Made by a program: the position numbers and the translations under genes
From: an uncultured Clostridia bacterium
GTDB taxonomy: Bacteria; Bacillota; Clostridia; Christensenellales; Borkfalkiaceae
Direction of reading: 5' to 3'
Assembly: GCA_947589085.1 (NCBI GenBank)
Contig: CANPZD010000002.1
Location: 124,001-188,000 of the forward strand
Length of the DNA stretch: 64,000 nt
Part shown: one piece after another, positions 25,488 to 33,939 of the stretch
Layout: each line of letters opens with the position of its first letter
How positions within the stretch are numbered: the first letter of the stretch is position 1
The notes under the pieces: generated by a model
What the model saw: only the letters and a program-made list of their open reading frames with translations
The model's database searches: none
Told to the model about the DNA's origin: nothing

Positions 25488-26168
25488 TTATTGTTTTTCC
25501 TGTGGAGGTTCGTTGTTTTTCGGACGGATCAGTTTCAAAGCGGGAATGATCAGTGCGCCGACGGAATTGCCGAGAATGATCATCATGAGATATCCGAACG
25601 CTTTTGCCGAGGCGATGCCGGAAGCCGCAAAGTAGAACATATCCGCAATGGAGTGTTCGTAGGAGCTGAGGATAAACGCGGGAATGCAGAGCAGGATCGC
25701 GATCACCGATTGATTGTTGCGATAGACGTCGATCGAGATGAACACGAGCAATCCGCACAGCACCGCCCGGAGAAATCCGTAGCCGTATCCCTGCGCAAGT
25801 TTTGCAGTGCAGAGCGTTTCGGCGAACGTTCCGTACGCGGGGAAAACAAATCGGATGAGATATCCGAAGGCGAACGTCCCGATCGCGTTTCCGAGCAGAC
25901 AGAGCAGCAGCAGGGAAATATCTTTCTTTGCGTGCTTTTCAAAGATCAATCCGATCTTGCCGGTATACAGGGCATAGCCGCGCATACAGATGCACACCAG
26001 CGCCAACGAAAAGAGCAGGGCGCCGACATATTTCCCGTATTTCGGCAAGTCGTTGCTGCACGCGAGAAATACCGCTCCGCCGAGCGAGATCATGATGCCG
26101 GCCATAATGCCTTCCGCAGTGTTCTGCGCAACCGAGAGCGCAGCGTTTTTCCATTGTTTGTTTTTCAT
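25488..26168 (-). CDS. Formate/nitrite transporter (FNT) family channel
   Basis: A 226-aa protein with about six membrane segments. Family marks include the N-terminal NTAEGIMAGIMISLGGAVFLAC helix region, the LLLCLLGNAIGTFAFGYL half-repeat, and SSYEHSIADMFYFA with the conserved pore His, near residue 170. FNT proteins form pentameric channels for formate, nitrite, hydrosulfide or lactate; which one is not clear, but formate export would suit a fermenter. It lies 45 bases behind the pyridoxal kinase gene with no terminator between, so the two are probably cotranscribed although no functional link is obvious. Confidence 0.9.
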   Translation of the reverse strand: MKNKQWKNAALSVAQNTAEGIMAGIMISLGGAVFLACSNDLPKYGKYVGALLFSLALVCICMRGYALYTGKIGLIFEKHAKKDISLLLLCLLGNAIGTFAFGYLIRFVFPAYGTFAETLCTAKLAQGYGYGFLRAVLCGLLVFISIDVYRNNQSVIAILLCIPAFILSSYEHSIADMFYFAASGIASAKAFGYLMMIILGNSVGALIIPALKLIRPKNNEPPQEKQ

Positions 26169-26213
26169 TGGTATCTCCGAACGGTTGCCCGAAAGTTTCG
26201 GGCAGAAATCCGA

Positions 26214-27020
26214 TTATGCGCGAAATTTTCCTTTGAATGCGTCCGTAAGAACGGAAAGTTCCTTTTCGTAATTCATGCCGTATTTTTTATCGGGCACTTC
26301 TTCCGCGGTGCGCACGATGGAGCGGTGGCAGAATTCAATGGAGATCCCGAGCGATTCCGCGAGGGAAAATCCGTTCCCGATGCAGCCCGCGAATGCCGAA
26401 GCAAACACATCCCCGGCGCCGTGGAAGGAGCCTTCCACCTTGTTGAGCGGGATCTTTTTGACCGCGCCGTCGAAATAGCAGAGGAAATAACCTTCTTCCG
26501 TCTCCGCGCCCGTAACGATGGGATGCGGGCAGATCGAGGCGAGTTTTTCAAGCGCCCGAACCGCGTCCCGCTCGCCCGTAAGCAGAAATGCCTCCGTATC
26601 GTTGGGCAAGATATAGTCGGCAAGCGCGCACAGCGTGCGCATTTCTGCGGCGAAGCTCTCGTCGAATCCCTTATAGAATTGAAAATGATCGCCGAGTACG
26701 GGATCGACCACAAAGATCCCGTCCGGTTTCAAAAAGCGCCGTTTCACGTCTTTCACGAATTCGATCTGCGCGCGGCTCCCGAGATACCCGCTGTAGATCA
26801 CGTCGTACTGAAGTCCGAGCGTTTCCCAATGGTCGCAGATCTTTTTCATCTCGTCGTCGAGATTCAGAAAAGTATACCCCGTAAAGCCGCCCGTGTGGGT
26901 GGAGAGGAGCGCGGTGGGGAGGATATCCACGGTCGCCCCGCACGCCGAGAGGACGGGCAGCGCCACCGTGAGAGAACATTTCCCCACGCAGGAAATATCG
27001 TTGATCGCAAGAATTCGCAT
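26214..27020 (-). CDS. pdxK: Pyridoxal/pyridoxamine kinase
   Basis: A 268-aa ribokinase-fold enzyme phosphorylating B6 vitamers. It begins MRILAINDISCVGKCSLTVA, shows the LLSTHTGGFTGYT substrate loop, VVDPVLGDH, and the ATP/anion-hole motif GSFHGAGDVFASAFAG with the catalytic Asp in GAGD. GGAGAAATTT precedes the ATG on the minus strand. Neighbouring ThiD-like kinases share the fold, but the early ISCVGKCS segment is characteristic of the PdxK/PdxY group. Confidence 0.92.
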   Translation of the reverse strand: MRILAINDISCVGKCSLTVALPVLSACGATVDILPTALLSTHTGGFTGYTFLNLDDEMKKICDHWETLGLQYDVIYSGYLGSRAQIEFVKDVKRRFLKPDGIFVVDPVLGDHFQFYKGFDESFAAEMRTLCALADYILPNDTEAFLLTGERDAVRALEKLASICPHPIVTGAETEEGYFLCYFDGAVKKIPLNKVEGSFHGAGDVFASAFAGCIGNGFSLAESLGISIEFCHRSIVRTAEEVPDKKYGMNYEKELSVLTDAFKGKFRA

Positions 27021-27051
27021 AAATTTCTCCTGTCAAATAATAGCTAATCAA

Positions 27052-27080
27052 ATTATAGCGGGAATTTCCGCAAAAGGCAA
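27052..27080 (-). promoter_or_regulatory. pdxK promoter
   Basis: On the minus strand TTGCCT (27080-27075) and TATAAT (27057-27052) have a 17-bp spacer, about 32 bases before the pdxK ATG. Confidence 0.7.
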
Positions 27081-27109
27081 GCGAATCAAAAAGATTTTTT
27101 ATTTACTCC

Positions 27110-27147
27110 GTAAATTAGTTTACAAAATGAATCAATCATGTTATAAT
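27110..27147 (+). promoter_or_regulatory. Promoter of the Pr6Pr-type gene with overlapping inverted repeat
   Basis: TTTACA at 27119-27124 and TATAAT at 27142-27147 have a 17-bp spacer. The palindrome GTAAATTAGTTTAC (27110-27123) covers the -35 box and could be an operator. Confidence 0.7.
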
Positions 27148-27193
27148 TCAATTTGTGAATAAAAATTCGGGTTTGTCCGATCGGGAGGAAATC

Positions 27194-27907
27194 ATGCGAA
27201 AAAATCTTGTTGTGCAGCTGATCTATCGGGTGGTTCTGTGCTGTGTTTCCTTTCTTGCGGTGCTGCTCTCTTTCCGCGTTTTTTACGCGGGGCAGGGCGG
27301 GACGCCCGCAAGCTGGGAGACCTTCAAATATTACACCAACCTTTCGAATTATGTCGTGTTCGGCGTTTCCGTCGCCGTCACTATTGCGAATGCGCGCAGA
27401 GTGTTGAGAGGGGAGCGCGAGGGCTACAACAAAGTATGCCGTACGTTCAAATTCATGACGACCGTCATGATCCTTGTCACGTTCCTCGTCGTCATATTTC
27501 TTCTCCAAAGTCCGCTGCACGCGGATTATTGGCTGAACATCGGCAATATGTCGTACCATTTTCTTGCGCCGCTATTGTTTGTGCTCGACAGCATCCTTTT
27601 CGATGAAAAGGGCACGCTGTCCGTTTTTGCGCCGCTTTACAGCCTCATTCTCCCTCTGATCTATGTCGCGTATATCTTCATTCTCGGGGCGTCGATCCGG
27701 AATTTCGAATATCCGTATTTCTTTCTCGACGTCGGGCAGCTCGGATACGGCGGCGTGTGCCTTTGGGTGTTGGGACTCGTGGCGGTGTTCACGGTGCTCG
27801 GATATCTTCTGTGGCTCTGGAACAGGTTCGGCAAGTTCGGCGGCAAGCGGAAGTTCGACTTCAAAAATATTCTGCATACCGTAAGATCCCGCGAAGATCC
27901 CGCGTAA
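27194..27907 (+). CDS. Pr6Pr-like integral membrane protein
   Basis: A 237-aa protein; GGGAGG six bases before the ATG at 27194 decides this start over a GTG at 27155. Six or so hydrophobic segments are visible. FKYYTNLSNYVVFGVSV, the NMSYHFLAPLLFVLDSILFDEKG block and FEYPYFFLDVGQLGYGGV match the Pr6Pr membrane family (related in layout to eukaryotic FAR-17a/AIG1 proteins). The conserved His in SYHFLAP may be catalytic in a hydrolase-like role, but bacterial members are uncharacterised. Transcribed divergently from pdxK. Confidence 0.7.
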   Translation: MRKNLVVQLIYRVVLCCVSFLAVLLSFRVFYAGQGGTPASWETFKYYTNLSNYVVFGVSVAVTIANARRVLRGEREGYNKVCRTFKFMTTVMILVTFLVVIFLLQSPLHADYWLNIGNMSYHFLAPLLFVLDSILFDEKGTLSVFAPLYSLILPLIYVAYIFILGASIRNFEYPYFFLDVGQLGYGGVCLWVLGLVAVFTVLGYLLWLWNRFGKFGGKRKFDFKNILHTVRSREDPA

Positions 27908-27942
27908 AATTCGCGAATCGGCGGCGGAGAGCTTAAAATCGC

Positions 27943-27971
27943 TTGCTTTTTGCGGGCGGACGCGCTATAAT
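27943..27971 (+). promoter_or_regulatory. ileS promoter
   Basis: TTGCTT at 27943-27948 and TATAAT at 27966-27971 with a 17-bp spacer start a transcript near 27978, about 290 bases before the ileS ATG. Confidence 0.75.
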
Positions 27972-27977
27972 GAAGAA

Positions 27978-28214
27978 AATCGAATCGCAAAGGCGTTTAC
28001 AAAGGACGCGTCCGTATCGGTTTGCCGTGTACAGAGAATCCTCGTTTGCTGAGAGGGGAGAGCGGTGCGGTGCGGGTATCCCCTTTCAGCCTGCGGGGGG
28101 AAACCTCGGGAGTAACTCCGCACGGCGTCGCGAACCGTCATCCTCGCGGCAAATGATCGTTTGTTTTGGTGGTTGATATGCCTTCGCGTATTCCGAAACG
28201 CGAAGGCGTTTTTT
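27978..28214 (+). promoter_or_regulatory. T-box leader controlling ileS
   Basis: The leader can fold as T-box Stem I: AGGC (27991) with GCCT (28089), AAAGG (28001) with CCTTT (28082), CCGTA (28012) with TGCGG (28071), CCGT (28025) with GCGG (28062), and an apical hairpin including AGAGAA and a GTTTGCTGAGA loop. An ATC triplet at 28078-28080 falls where the specifier should be, matching isoleucine. ACGG/CCGT (28122/28135) fits Stem III. GGTGG at 28168-28172 fits the T-box core, although the following bases differ from the usual ACCGCG. A 9-bp terminator GCCTTCGCG/CGCGAAGGC plus T run ends at 28214. Uncharged tRNA-Ile would favour read-through. An alternative GCTGAGAGGGG/CCCCTTTCAGC pairing competes. 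Confidence 0.8.
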
Positions 28215-28268
28215 CGTTCGTTTGCTTGTGCGGAAAATTCAAAGAACATCGGAGAATAAGGAGTGGTC

Positions 28269-31200
28269 ATGTACAGGAAAGTAGATACGTCGCTCAATTT
28301 CGTGGAACGCGAAAAAGAGATCGTAGCGTTCTGGAAAGAGAACGGGATCTTTGAAAAATCCATTGAAAAAAACGAGGGCGGAGAGGAGTTTTCCTTCTTC
28401 GACGGTCCGCCCACGGCAAACGGCAAGCCGCATATCGGGCATGTTTTAACGCGCGTCATGAAGGACATCATGCCCCGCTATCAAACGATGAAGGGCAAGC
28501 ACGTTCTTCGCAAGGCCGGGTGGGATACGCACGGCCTGCCCGTCGAGCTGGAAGTGGAGAAATCCCTCGGCATGGACGGCAAGCAGGACATCGAAAAATA
28601 CGGCATCGAACCGTTCATCAAAAAGTGTAAGGAATCGGTCTGGAAATATCAGAGCGAATGGGAAAAGATGAGCGACCGCGTCGGCTATTGGGTGGATATG
28701 AAAAAACCCTATGTGACCTATCGCGACGAATACATCGAATCCGTCTGGTGGGCGATCAAGGAGATCCATAAAAAGGGTCTGCTCTATCGGGGGCATAAGA
28801 TCGTTCCCTATTGTCCCCGCTGCGGCACCGCGCTCTCTTCGCATGAGGTCGCGCAGGGCTATAAGGATGTGAAAGAGATCTCCGCCGTGGCCCGTTTTAA
28901 GGTGACGGGGGCGGAAAATACCTACATTCTCGCCTGGACGACCACGCCGTGGACGCTGCCCTCCAACGTGGCGCTCTGCATGAATCCGGAGGAGAATTAT
29001 GTGGAGATCGCCGCCTCCGACGCGCATTATATTCTCGCCGAAGCGCTTGCGGATAAATTTTTCGAGTCGTATGAAGTTATCGACCGGCGCAAGGGAAAAG
29101 AATACGAGGGAACGGAGTACGAACCCCTCTTCGGCTGGGCAAAGGGAAGTTTCCGCGAAAAAGCATACTATGTGGTCTGCGATCCCTATGTCACCCTCAC
29201 CGACGGCACAGGCGTTGTGCATATCGCGCCCGCATTCGGCGAGGACGACTACAAAGTGGGCAAGCGCTACGGTCTGCCCGTGATACAGCTCGTGAACGAG
29301 CAGGGGTGCTTCGACAGCCGCTGCCCCGAGCTGGACGGGCTGTTTGCCAAAAAAGCGGATAAACTCATTCTCGATATGCTTCAGCAAAAGGGACTGCTGT
29401 TCAAAAAGATCCCGTTCGAGCACAGCTATCCGCATTGCTGGCGATGCGATACGCCGCTCCTCTACTATGCGCGCAAGAGCTGGTTTGTGGAAGTGACGAA
29501 AGTCAAAGACCAACTCATCGCAAACAACCGTTCCGTAAACTGGATCCCCGAGACGATCAAAGAGGGGAGAATGGGCAATTTCCTCGAAAACGTCATCGAT
29601 TGGGGCCTCTCCCGCGATCGCTATTGGGGAACGCCGCTTCCCGTTTGGGTCTGCGAGGATTGCGGCGGGATCGAGGTCATCGGCTCCAAACGCGAGCTTT
29701 GCGAAAAGACCGGCGCATCCGCAGACATCGAGCTGCACCGTCCCTATCTCGACGGCCTCACCTGTCAATGCCCCAAATGCGGCGGAAAATGCAAGCGCAC
29801 GCCGGAAGTCATCGACTGCTGGTTCGATTCCGGCTCTATGCCTTTCGCGCAGTATCACTATCCCTTTGAAAACAAGGACTTGTTCGAGGAGACGTTCCCC
29901 GCGAATTTCATTTCCGAAGCGGTCGACCAGACGCGCGGTTGGTTCTATACGCTGCTCGTCATTTCGACGATCCTCTTCGGCCGCGCGCCCTTTCAGACCT
30001 GCATTGTTCTGGGGCACGTCAACGACGCGAACGGCGTAAAGATGAGCAAGCACAAGGGCAACGTCGTCGACCCGTGGACGGTGCTCGACAAACAGGGCGC
30101 CGACGCCGTACGCTGGTATTTTTATACCAACAGCGCGCCGTGGATCCCTTCGCGGTTCGGCTCCGAAGCCGTCTCCGAATCGCAGCGCAAATTTCAGGGG
30201 ACGCTCTGGAATTCCTATGCCTTTTTCACGCTGTATGCGGAGATCGACCGGTACGATCCCTCCAAGTACAGCTTGAAAGATTGCAAGCTGTCCCTCATGG
30301 ACAAATGGGTGCTCTCGAAACTCAACACGCTCGTCAAGGAGACGGACGAAATGCTTGCGCAGTACAACATTACCGACAGCGCGCGCGCCATTCAGGATTT
30401 TGTGGACGAGCTGTCGAACTGGTATGTGAGGCGGGGCAGAGACCGCTATTGGGGTGCGGAAATGACGGAGGATAAGGCGGCGGCCTATACCACGCTCTAT
30501 ACCGTGCTCGTGACGCTCTCAAAGCTGATCGCGCCCTACACGCCTTTCATGGCGGAGATGATCTATCAAAATCTCGTGCCCGCGTTTTTCCCCGAAGCGC
30601 CCGTTTCCGTGCATCTTTGCGACTATCCTGTCGCGGACATGGTATGGGTGGATCCCGTTCTGGAAGCGGGCATGGAGGACGTCTTGAAGGTCGTCGAACT
30701 CGGGAGGAGCGCGCGGAATGCGGGCAATCTCAAAAACCGCCAGCCGCTTTCCGAAATGCTTGTGGCTTCCGACCGCCCGCTGCGGATCGCGGGAGAACTC
30801 GAGGCGGTCACGCTCGATGAACTGAATGTGAAGAAATTGAAGATGACGGACGGCGCGCAAGGACTGATCTCCTATACGCTCAAACCGCAGCTGAGAACGC
30901 TCGGGCCGAAGTACGGCAAGAAGCTGCGCGCGATCACCGAATTTTTGAACACATGCAACGCGGCCGAGGTCGTGGCGGCCGTCAAAGACGGCGGAAAATA
31001 CACGGTCGATCTTGACGGCCTCGTGGAACTTACGGAAGAGGATCTTCAGATCTTCGTCTCGTCCGCCGCCGGATTTGCCGCGGCGCAGGGATATGGTATT
31101 ACGGTCGCGCTGGATACCGCTCTTACAGAGGAACTGCTTCTGGAGGGCGCGGAGCGCGAGCTGGTGTCCAAGGTGCAGACGATGCGCAAAGAGGCCGGCT

Positions 31201-31385
31201 TCGAAGTGACCGACCGGATCGAAATTTATTATACGGCCGCGGGACGCGCCGCCAAAGTGCTTGCTTCGGGTGCGTTTGCCGCCGATGTGCTCGCCGTAAA
31301 CGTGCAGGAGGGGGCGGGAAAAGGCTATTCCAAGACGCTCGATATCAACGGCGACGAGGCAACGATCACGATTGTAAAACTGTAA
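28269..31385 (+). CDS. ileS: Isoleucyl-tRNA synthetase, type 2 (eukaryote-like)
   Basis: A 1038-aa class Ia synthetase. AAGGAG precedes the ATG at 28269 by about 6 bases; a GTG six bases earlier is less likely. The HIGH motif is in PPTANGKPHIGHVLTRVMKD near residue 40 and KMSKH in GVKMSKHKGNVVDPW near residue 595; the CP1 editing domain lies between (LAWTTTPWTLPSN). Length and the KMSKHKGN signature point to the IleS2 clade rather than the 920-residue IleS1 of Bacillus. IleS2 enzymes are typically tolerant of mupirocin. Confidence 0.97.
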   Translation: MYRKVDTSLNFVEREKEIVAFWKENGIFEKSIEKNEGGEEFSFFDGPPTANGKPHIGHVLTRVMKDIMPRYQTMKGKHVLRKAGWDTHGLPVELEVEKSLGMDGKQDIEKYGIEPFIKKCKESVWKYQSEWEKMSDRVGYWVDMKKPYVTYRDEYIESVWWAIKEIHKKGLLYRGHKIVPYCPRCGTALSSHEVAQGYKDVKEISAVARFKVTGAENTYILAWTTTPWTLPSNVALCMNPEENYVEIAASDAHYILAEALADKFFESYEVIDRRKGKEYEGTEYEPLFGWAKGSFREKAYYVVCDPYVTLTDGTGVVHIAPAFGEDDYKVGKRYGLPVIQLVNEQGCFDSRCPELDGLFAKKADKLILDMLQQKGLLFKKIPFEHSYPHCWRCDTPLLYYARKSWFVEVTKVKDQLIANNRSVNWIPETIKEGRMGNFLENVIDWGLSRDRYWGTPLPVWVCEDCGGIEVIGSKRELCEKTGASADIELHRPYLDGLTCQCPKCGGKCKRTPEVIDCWFDSGSMPFAQYHYPFENKDLFEETFPANFISEAVDQTRGWFYTLLVISTILFGRAPFQTCIVLGHVNDANGVKMSKHKGNVVDPWTVLDKQGADAVRWYFYTNSAPWIPSRFGSEAVSESQRKFQGTLWNSYAFFTLYAEIDRYDPSKYSLKDCKLSLMDKWVLSKLNTLVKETDEMLAQYNITDSARAIQDFVDELSNWYVRRGRDRYWGAEMTEDKAAAYTTLYTVLVTLSKLIAPYTPFMAEMIYQNLVPAFFPEAPVSVHLCDYPVADMVWVDPVLEAGMEDVLKVVELGRSARNAGNLKNRQPLSEMLVASDRPLRIAGELEAVTLDELNVKKLKMTDGAQGLISYTLKPQLRTLGPKYGKKLRAITEFLNTCNAAEVVAAVKDGGKYTVDLDGLVELTEEDLQIFVSSAAGFAAAQGYGITVALDTALTEELLLEGAERELVSKVQTMRKEAGFEVTDRIEIYYTAAGRAAKVLASGAFAADVLAVNVQEGAGKGYSKTLDINGDEATITIVKL

Positions 31386-31395
31386 GGGGGGCGGA

Positions 31396-31719
31396 ATGGA
31401 TAAAAATTTCATCGCCTACTGCGGAACATATTGCGGCATATGCGAATGGCGGGAAAAGACGGGCTGCAAAGGCTGTAAGGCAAACGCCGGCGACATGTTC
31501 TGGGGGGAGTGCGACAAAGCAAAATGCTGTATCCGAAAGGGATATGCGCATTGCGGAGAGTGCGGCGAGCTGCCCTGCGCAAAGCTCAAGGAACTGTTCG
31601 AAGATCCCGTGCACGGAGATCGGGGCGCACGGCTGCGCAACCTGCAAAATTGGAAGGCCGGGCGCGACGTCTGCGAGGAATTGGGAAACGTTTCGCAGGA
31701 GCAAGCTAAGAAAATATGA
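31396..31719 (+). CDS. DUF3795 Cys-rich protein
   Basis: A 107-aa protein with eleven cysteines arranged in pairs (YCGTYCGICEW, GCKGCKA, GECDKAKCC, HCGECGELPC), the pattern of the DUF3795 family; these probably bind zinc or an iron-sulfur cluster. AGGGGGGCGG lies before the ATG, 10 bases after ileS, so it may be transcribed with it. Function unknown. Confidence 0.85.
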   Translation: MDKNFIAYCGTYCGICEWREKTGCKGCKANAGDMFWGECDKAKCCIRKGYAHCGECGELPCAKLKELFEDPVHGDRGARLRNLQNWKAGRDVCEELGNVSQEQAKKI

Positions 31720-31724
31720 AAAAT

Positions 31725-31764
31725 TCCGCCCGCGGCAAGAAAGCCGCGGGCGGATGCATTTTTT
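31725..31764. terminator. Terminator between DUF3795 and pepV (converging genes)
   Basis: A perfect 12-bp stem TCCGCCCGCGGC/GCCGCGGGCGGA with a 6-base loop is followed by TGCATTTTTT; on the other strand the stem is followed by AATTTTTCA, so it can serve both converging genes. Confidence 0.85.
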
Positions 31765-31785
31765 GAAACGTTCGGAGAGGTTCCG

Positions 31786-33054
31786 TTATTTCGTGAGTTT
31801 TTCGATGGCCTTTTGATAAATTTCGAGAAGAAGTTTCACGCGTTCGATCGTGATATATTCGTCGGGTTGGTGGATCACGGCCTCATCGCCCTCCATCTCG
31901 GGGCCGAACGCGACGCCGCGGCGAAGCGCGCGCGCATAAGTGCCGCCGCCGATCGCCACGGGTTCCGCCTTTTTTCCTGTGCATTCCTCATAAACGGCGA
32001 GGAGCGTTCTCACGAGTTCGCAGTCCTTTTCGACCATAAGGGGCGCTTGACGGTGGACCGTCTCATATCCGAAGCCGAACTTGTTCAACATTTCATACAC
32101 GGCATCTTCGGACATGGTAGCGGGATAACGGATATCGCAGGTGATCTCGAGTTCTCGGCCGCGGTAGGCGACGACGTTGGGCGACATGGTGAGGACTCCC
32201 GTTTCATCAGAAAGCGCTTTCAGGCCGTATCGATCGTCGAACAGACAATCGATCGCGCGGCGGATCTCCGGGCTTTGCTCTTCAAAATAGCGCAAAATCG
32301 GCAGAATGGCGTTTTCGCCTTTCTCCGGCGTGGAGCCGTGCGCGCTCTTTCCGCGGGCGGCGATTTTCGTTCCGAAGATTTCAAGGCCCGATTTTTCGGC
32401 GCGCGCCCTGTCGAGCGCAATCGGCTCGGCCTCGCAAAAATCGCATACCATGTTCGCGGCGGAACCGCCTTGCAGAGAGCGGAAGGGCGCGTTCGGCACG
32501 GGGACGCGCAGGCGGATCTGCAGGATCCCTTTTTCCGCCCAGATGACGGGAAAGTCCGCGTCGGGAGAAAATCCTTCCTCCGGCATTTCGGCGACTTCGT
32601 TGTAGTGCGCGATGCAACCCCAACCGTCCTCCTCGTTACATCCGACGATGAGTTTGATCTTTTTCGAAGGCACAAACCCTTCGTCTTTGAGCGCTTTCAT
32701 GGCATACAGGCAGCAAATGGCGGGGCCTTTGTCGTCCACGGCGCCGCGGCCCCAGATCCTGCCGTTCTCTACCGTTCCGCCGAAGGGATCTTTCGTCCAT
32801 CCTGCGCCTGCGGGCACGACGTCGAGATGACACAGGATCGCAAACTCCCGCGCGCCTTCTCCGAAAACGACCTCGCCGACATAGCCGTCATAATTTTTTG
32901 CGGAAAATCCCATGCTTTCCGCAAGGGCGAGGAAGTGGCGCAGACATTCGCATGCGCCGCGGCCGAACGGCGCAGCGGGCGCGGGATCTCCGCGGGAAGA
33001 ATCGAACCGGATGCTTTCCGAAATACTCTTTACGACAGGATTGATGTCGATCAT
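31786..33054 (-). CDS. pepV: M20 family dipeptidase PepV
   Basis: A 422-aa zinc dipeptidase of the PepV/DapE group. Metal-binding and catalytic motifs are CHLDVVPAG, GRGAVDDKGPA (bridging Asp), and NEEDGWGC (catalytic Glu plus ligand), with the distal ligand His in GSTPEKGENAI/IHQPDEY regions. GGAGG precedes the ATG at 33054; a longer frame lacks a ribosome-binding site. It cleaves dipeptides from the N terminus in amino-acid scavenging. Convergent with ileS-DUF3795. Confidence 0.93.
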   Translation of the reverse strand: MIDINPVVKSISESIRFDSSRGDPAPAAPFGRGACECLRHFLALAESMGFSAKNYDGYVGEVVFGEGAREFAILCHLDVVPAGAGWTKDPFGGTVENGRIWGRGAVDDKGPAICCLYAMKALKDEGFVPSKKIKLIVGCNEEDGWGCIAHYNEVAEMPEEGFSPDADFPVIWAEKGILQIRLRVPVPNAPFRSLQGGSAANMVCDFCEAEPIALDRARAEKSGLEIFGTKIAARGKSAHGSTPEKGENAILPILRYFEEQSPEIRRAIDCLFDDRYGLKALSDETGVLTMSPNVVAYRGRELEITCDIRYPATMSEDAVYEMLNKFGFGYETVHRQAPLMVEKDCELVRTLLAVYEECTGKKAEPVAIGGGTYARALRRGVAFGPEMEGDEAVIHQPDEYITIERVKLLLEIYQKAIEKLTK

Positions 33055-33222
33055 AGAAACCTCCGTGCCGGGCGCCGCCCGGCGCTGAAATTGTAGCAAA
33101 AACGGCGGGATTTGTCAAGGATCCGTGCGGCGGGCGGGGAAAGGAAAAAAATTTTTCGTTCCGCCGTTGTTTTTCGTGCAAATTTATCGGATTTGTGATA
33201 TAATGACAAAAAGAGGCAAAAC

Positions 33223-33939
33223 ATGCACGAAGGGCACAGAAAACGTATGTCGGAGCGGCTCCGTTCGGGCGCCGACGGTTTGCAGGATCATGAACTTTTG
33301 GAGTTTCTGCTCTATTTTGCCTTGCCGCGCATCAACACGAATCCGCTTGCCCATGCGCTGATCTCGGCATTCGGAAGCCTCGGCGCGGTGTTCGGCGCCA
33401 CGTACGACCAGCTTCTGGCCGTAGACGGCGTCGGGGAAAACACGGCGGCCTACCTCTACGGGATCGGCAATCTCTTCGAACGGATCCGCAAAGAACGGAC
33501 GGCCTTACCGCAGATGTTCAGCGCGGCGTCTTACTGGGAATTTCTGAAAGAACGGTTTTCCGGATTGACGGAAGAGGCGATCGAGATCTACTGTCTCGAC
33601 TCCGCCGCCCGGATCAAGTTCATTAAACGGTATACTTCTTCGAACGTCAACAGGGCGGAAGTGCGCTCGGATGAAATCGCCCGTCTCATCGCGATGCAGC
33701 GGCCGCACGCGATCGTGGTCGCGCACAATCATCCCGGGTCGCGTTCCCTTCCTTCGCGGGCGGACGATAAATTTACGGCCGAATTGCAGATGATCTGCAA
33801 TTTCAACAACGTCGCGCTGTACGATCATGTGGTTGTCGGGATAGACGGCCCGTACAGCTACTTTGCGCACGGAAAGCTTGAGAATATCAAGCGGCAATAC
33901 GATTTGCGAAATTTTTTTGAAAGGAAGGAAGATCATTGA
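33223..33939 (+). CDS. radC: RadC family JAB/MPN-domain protein
   Basis: A 238-aa RadC homologue. A helix-hairpin-helix-like segment (LAVDGVGENTAAYL, about 66-79) leads to a JAMM metalloprotease-like domain with HNHPGS and the following Asp of SRADDKF. Its role in repair is doubtful; the fold suggests a metal-dependent hydrolase. The -10 is an extended type (TGATATAAT, 33196-33204). The stop overlaps the TTG start of a histidine kinase, an unusual operon partner. Confidence 0.93.
   Translation: MHEGHRKRMSERLRSGADGLQDHELLEFLLYFALPRINTNPLAHALISAFGSLGAVFGATYDQLLAVDGVGENTAAYLYGIGNLFERIRKERTALPQMFSAASYWEFLKERFSGLTEEAIEIYCLDSAARIKFIKRYTSSNVNRAEVRSDEIARLIAMQRPHAIVVAHNHPGSRSLPSRADDKFTAELQMICNFNNVALYDHVVVGIDGPYSYFAHGKLENIKRQYDLRNFFERKEDH

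Noticed and set aside
25071..27047. Plus-strand open frame of 658 codons spanning the repeat region, the FNT gene and pdxK
   Set aside because: It is antisense to two recognisable genes and begins in repeat DNA; no domain or ribosome-binding site supports it.
28042..28092. CTGAGA motif suggesting a TPP riboswitch before ileS
   Set aside because: The second TPP core and the expected helices are absent, and ileS is not a thiamine gene; the T-box fold with an AUC specifier explains the region better.
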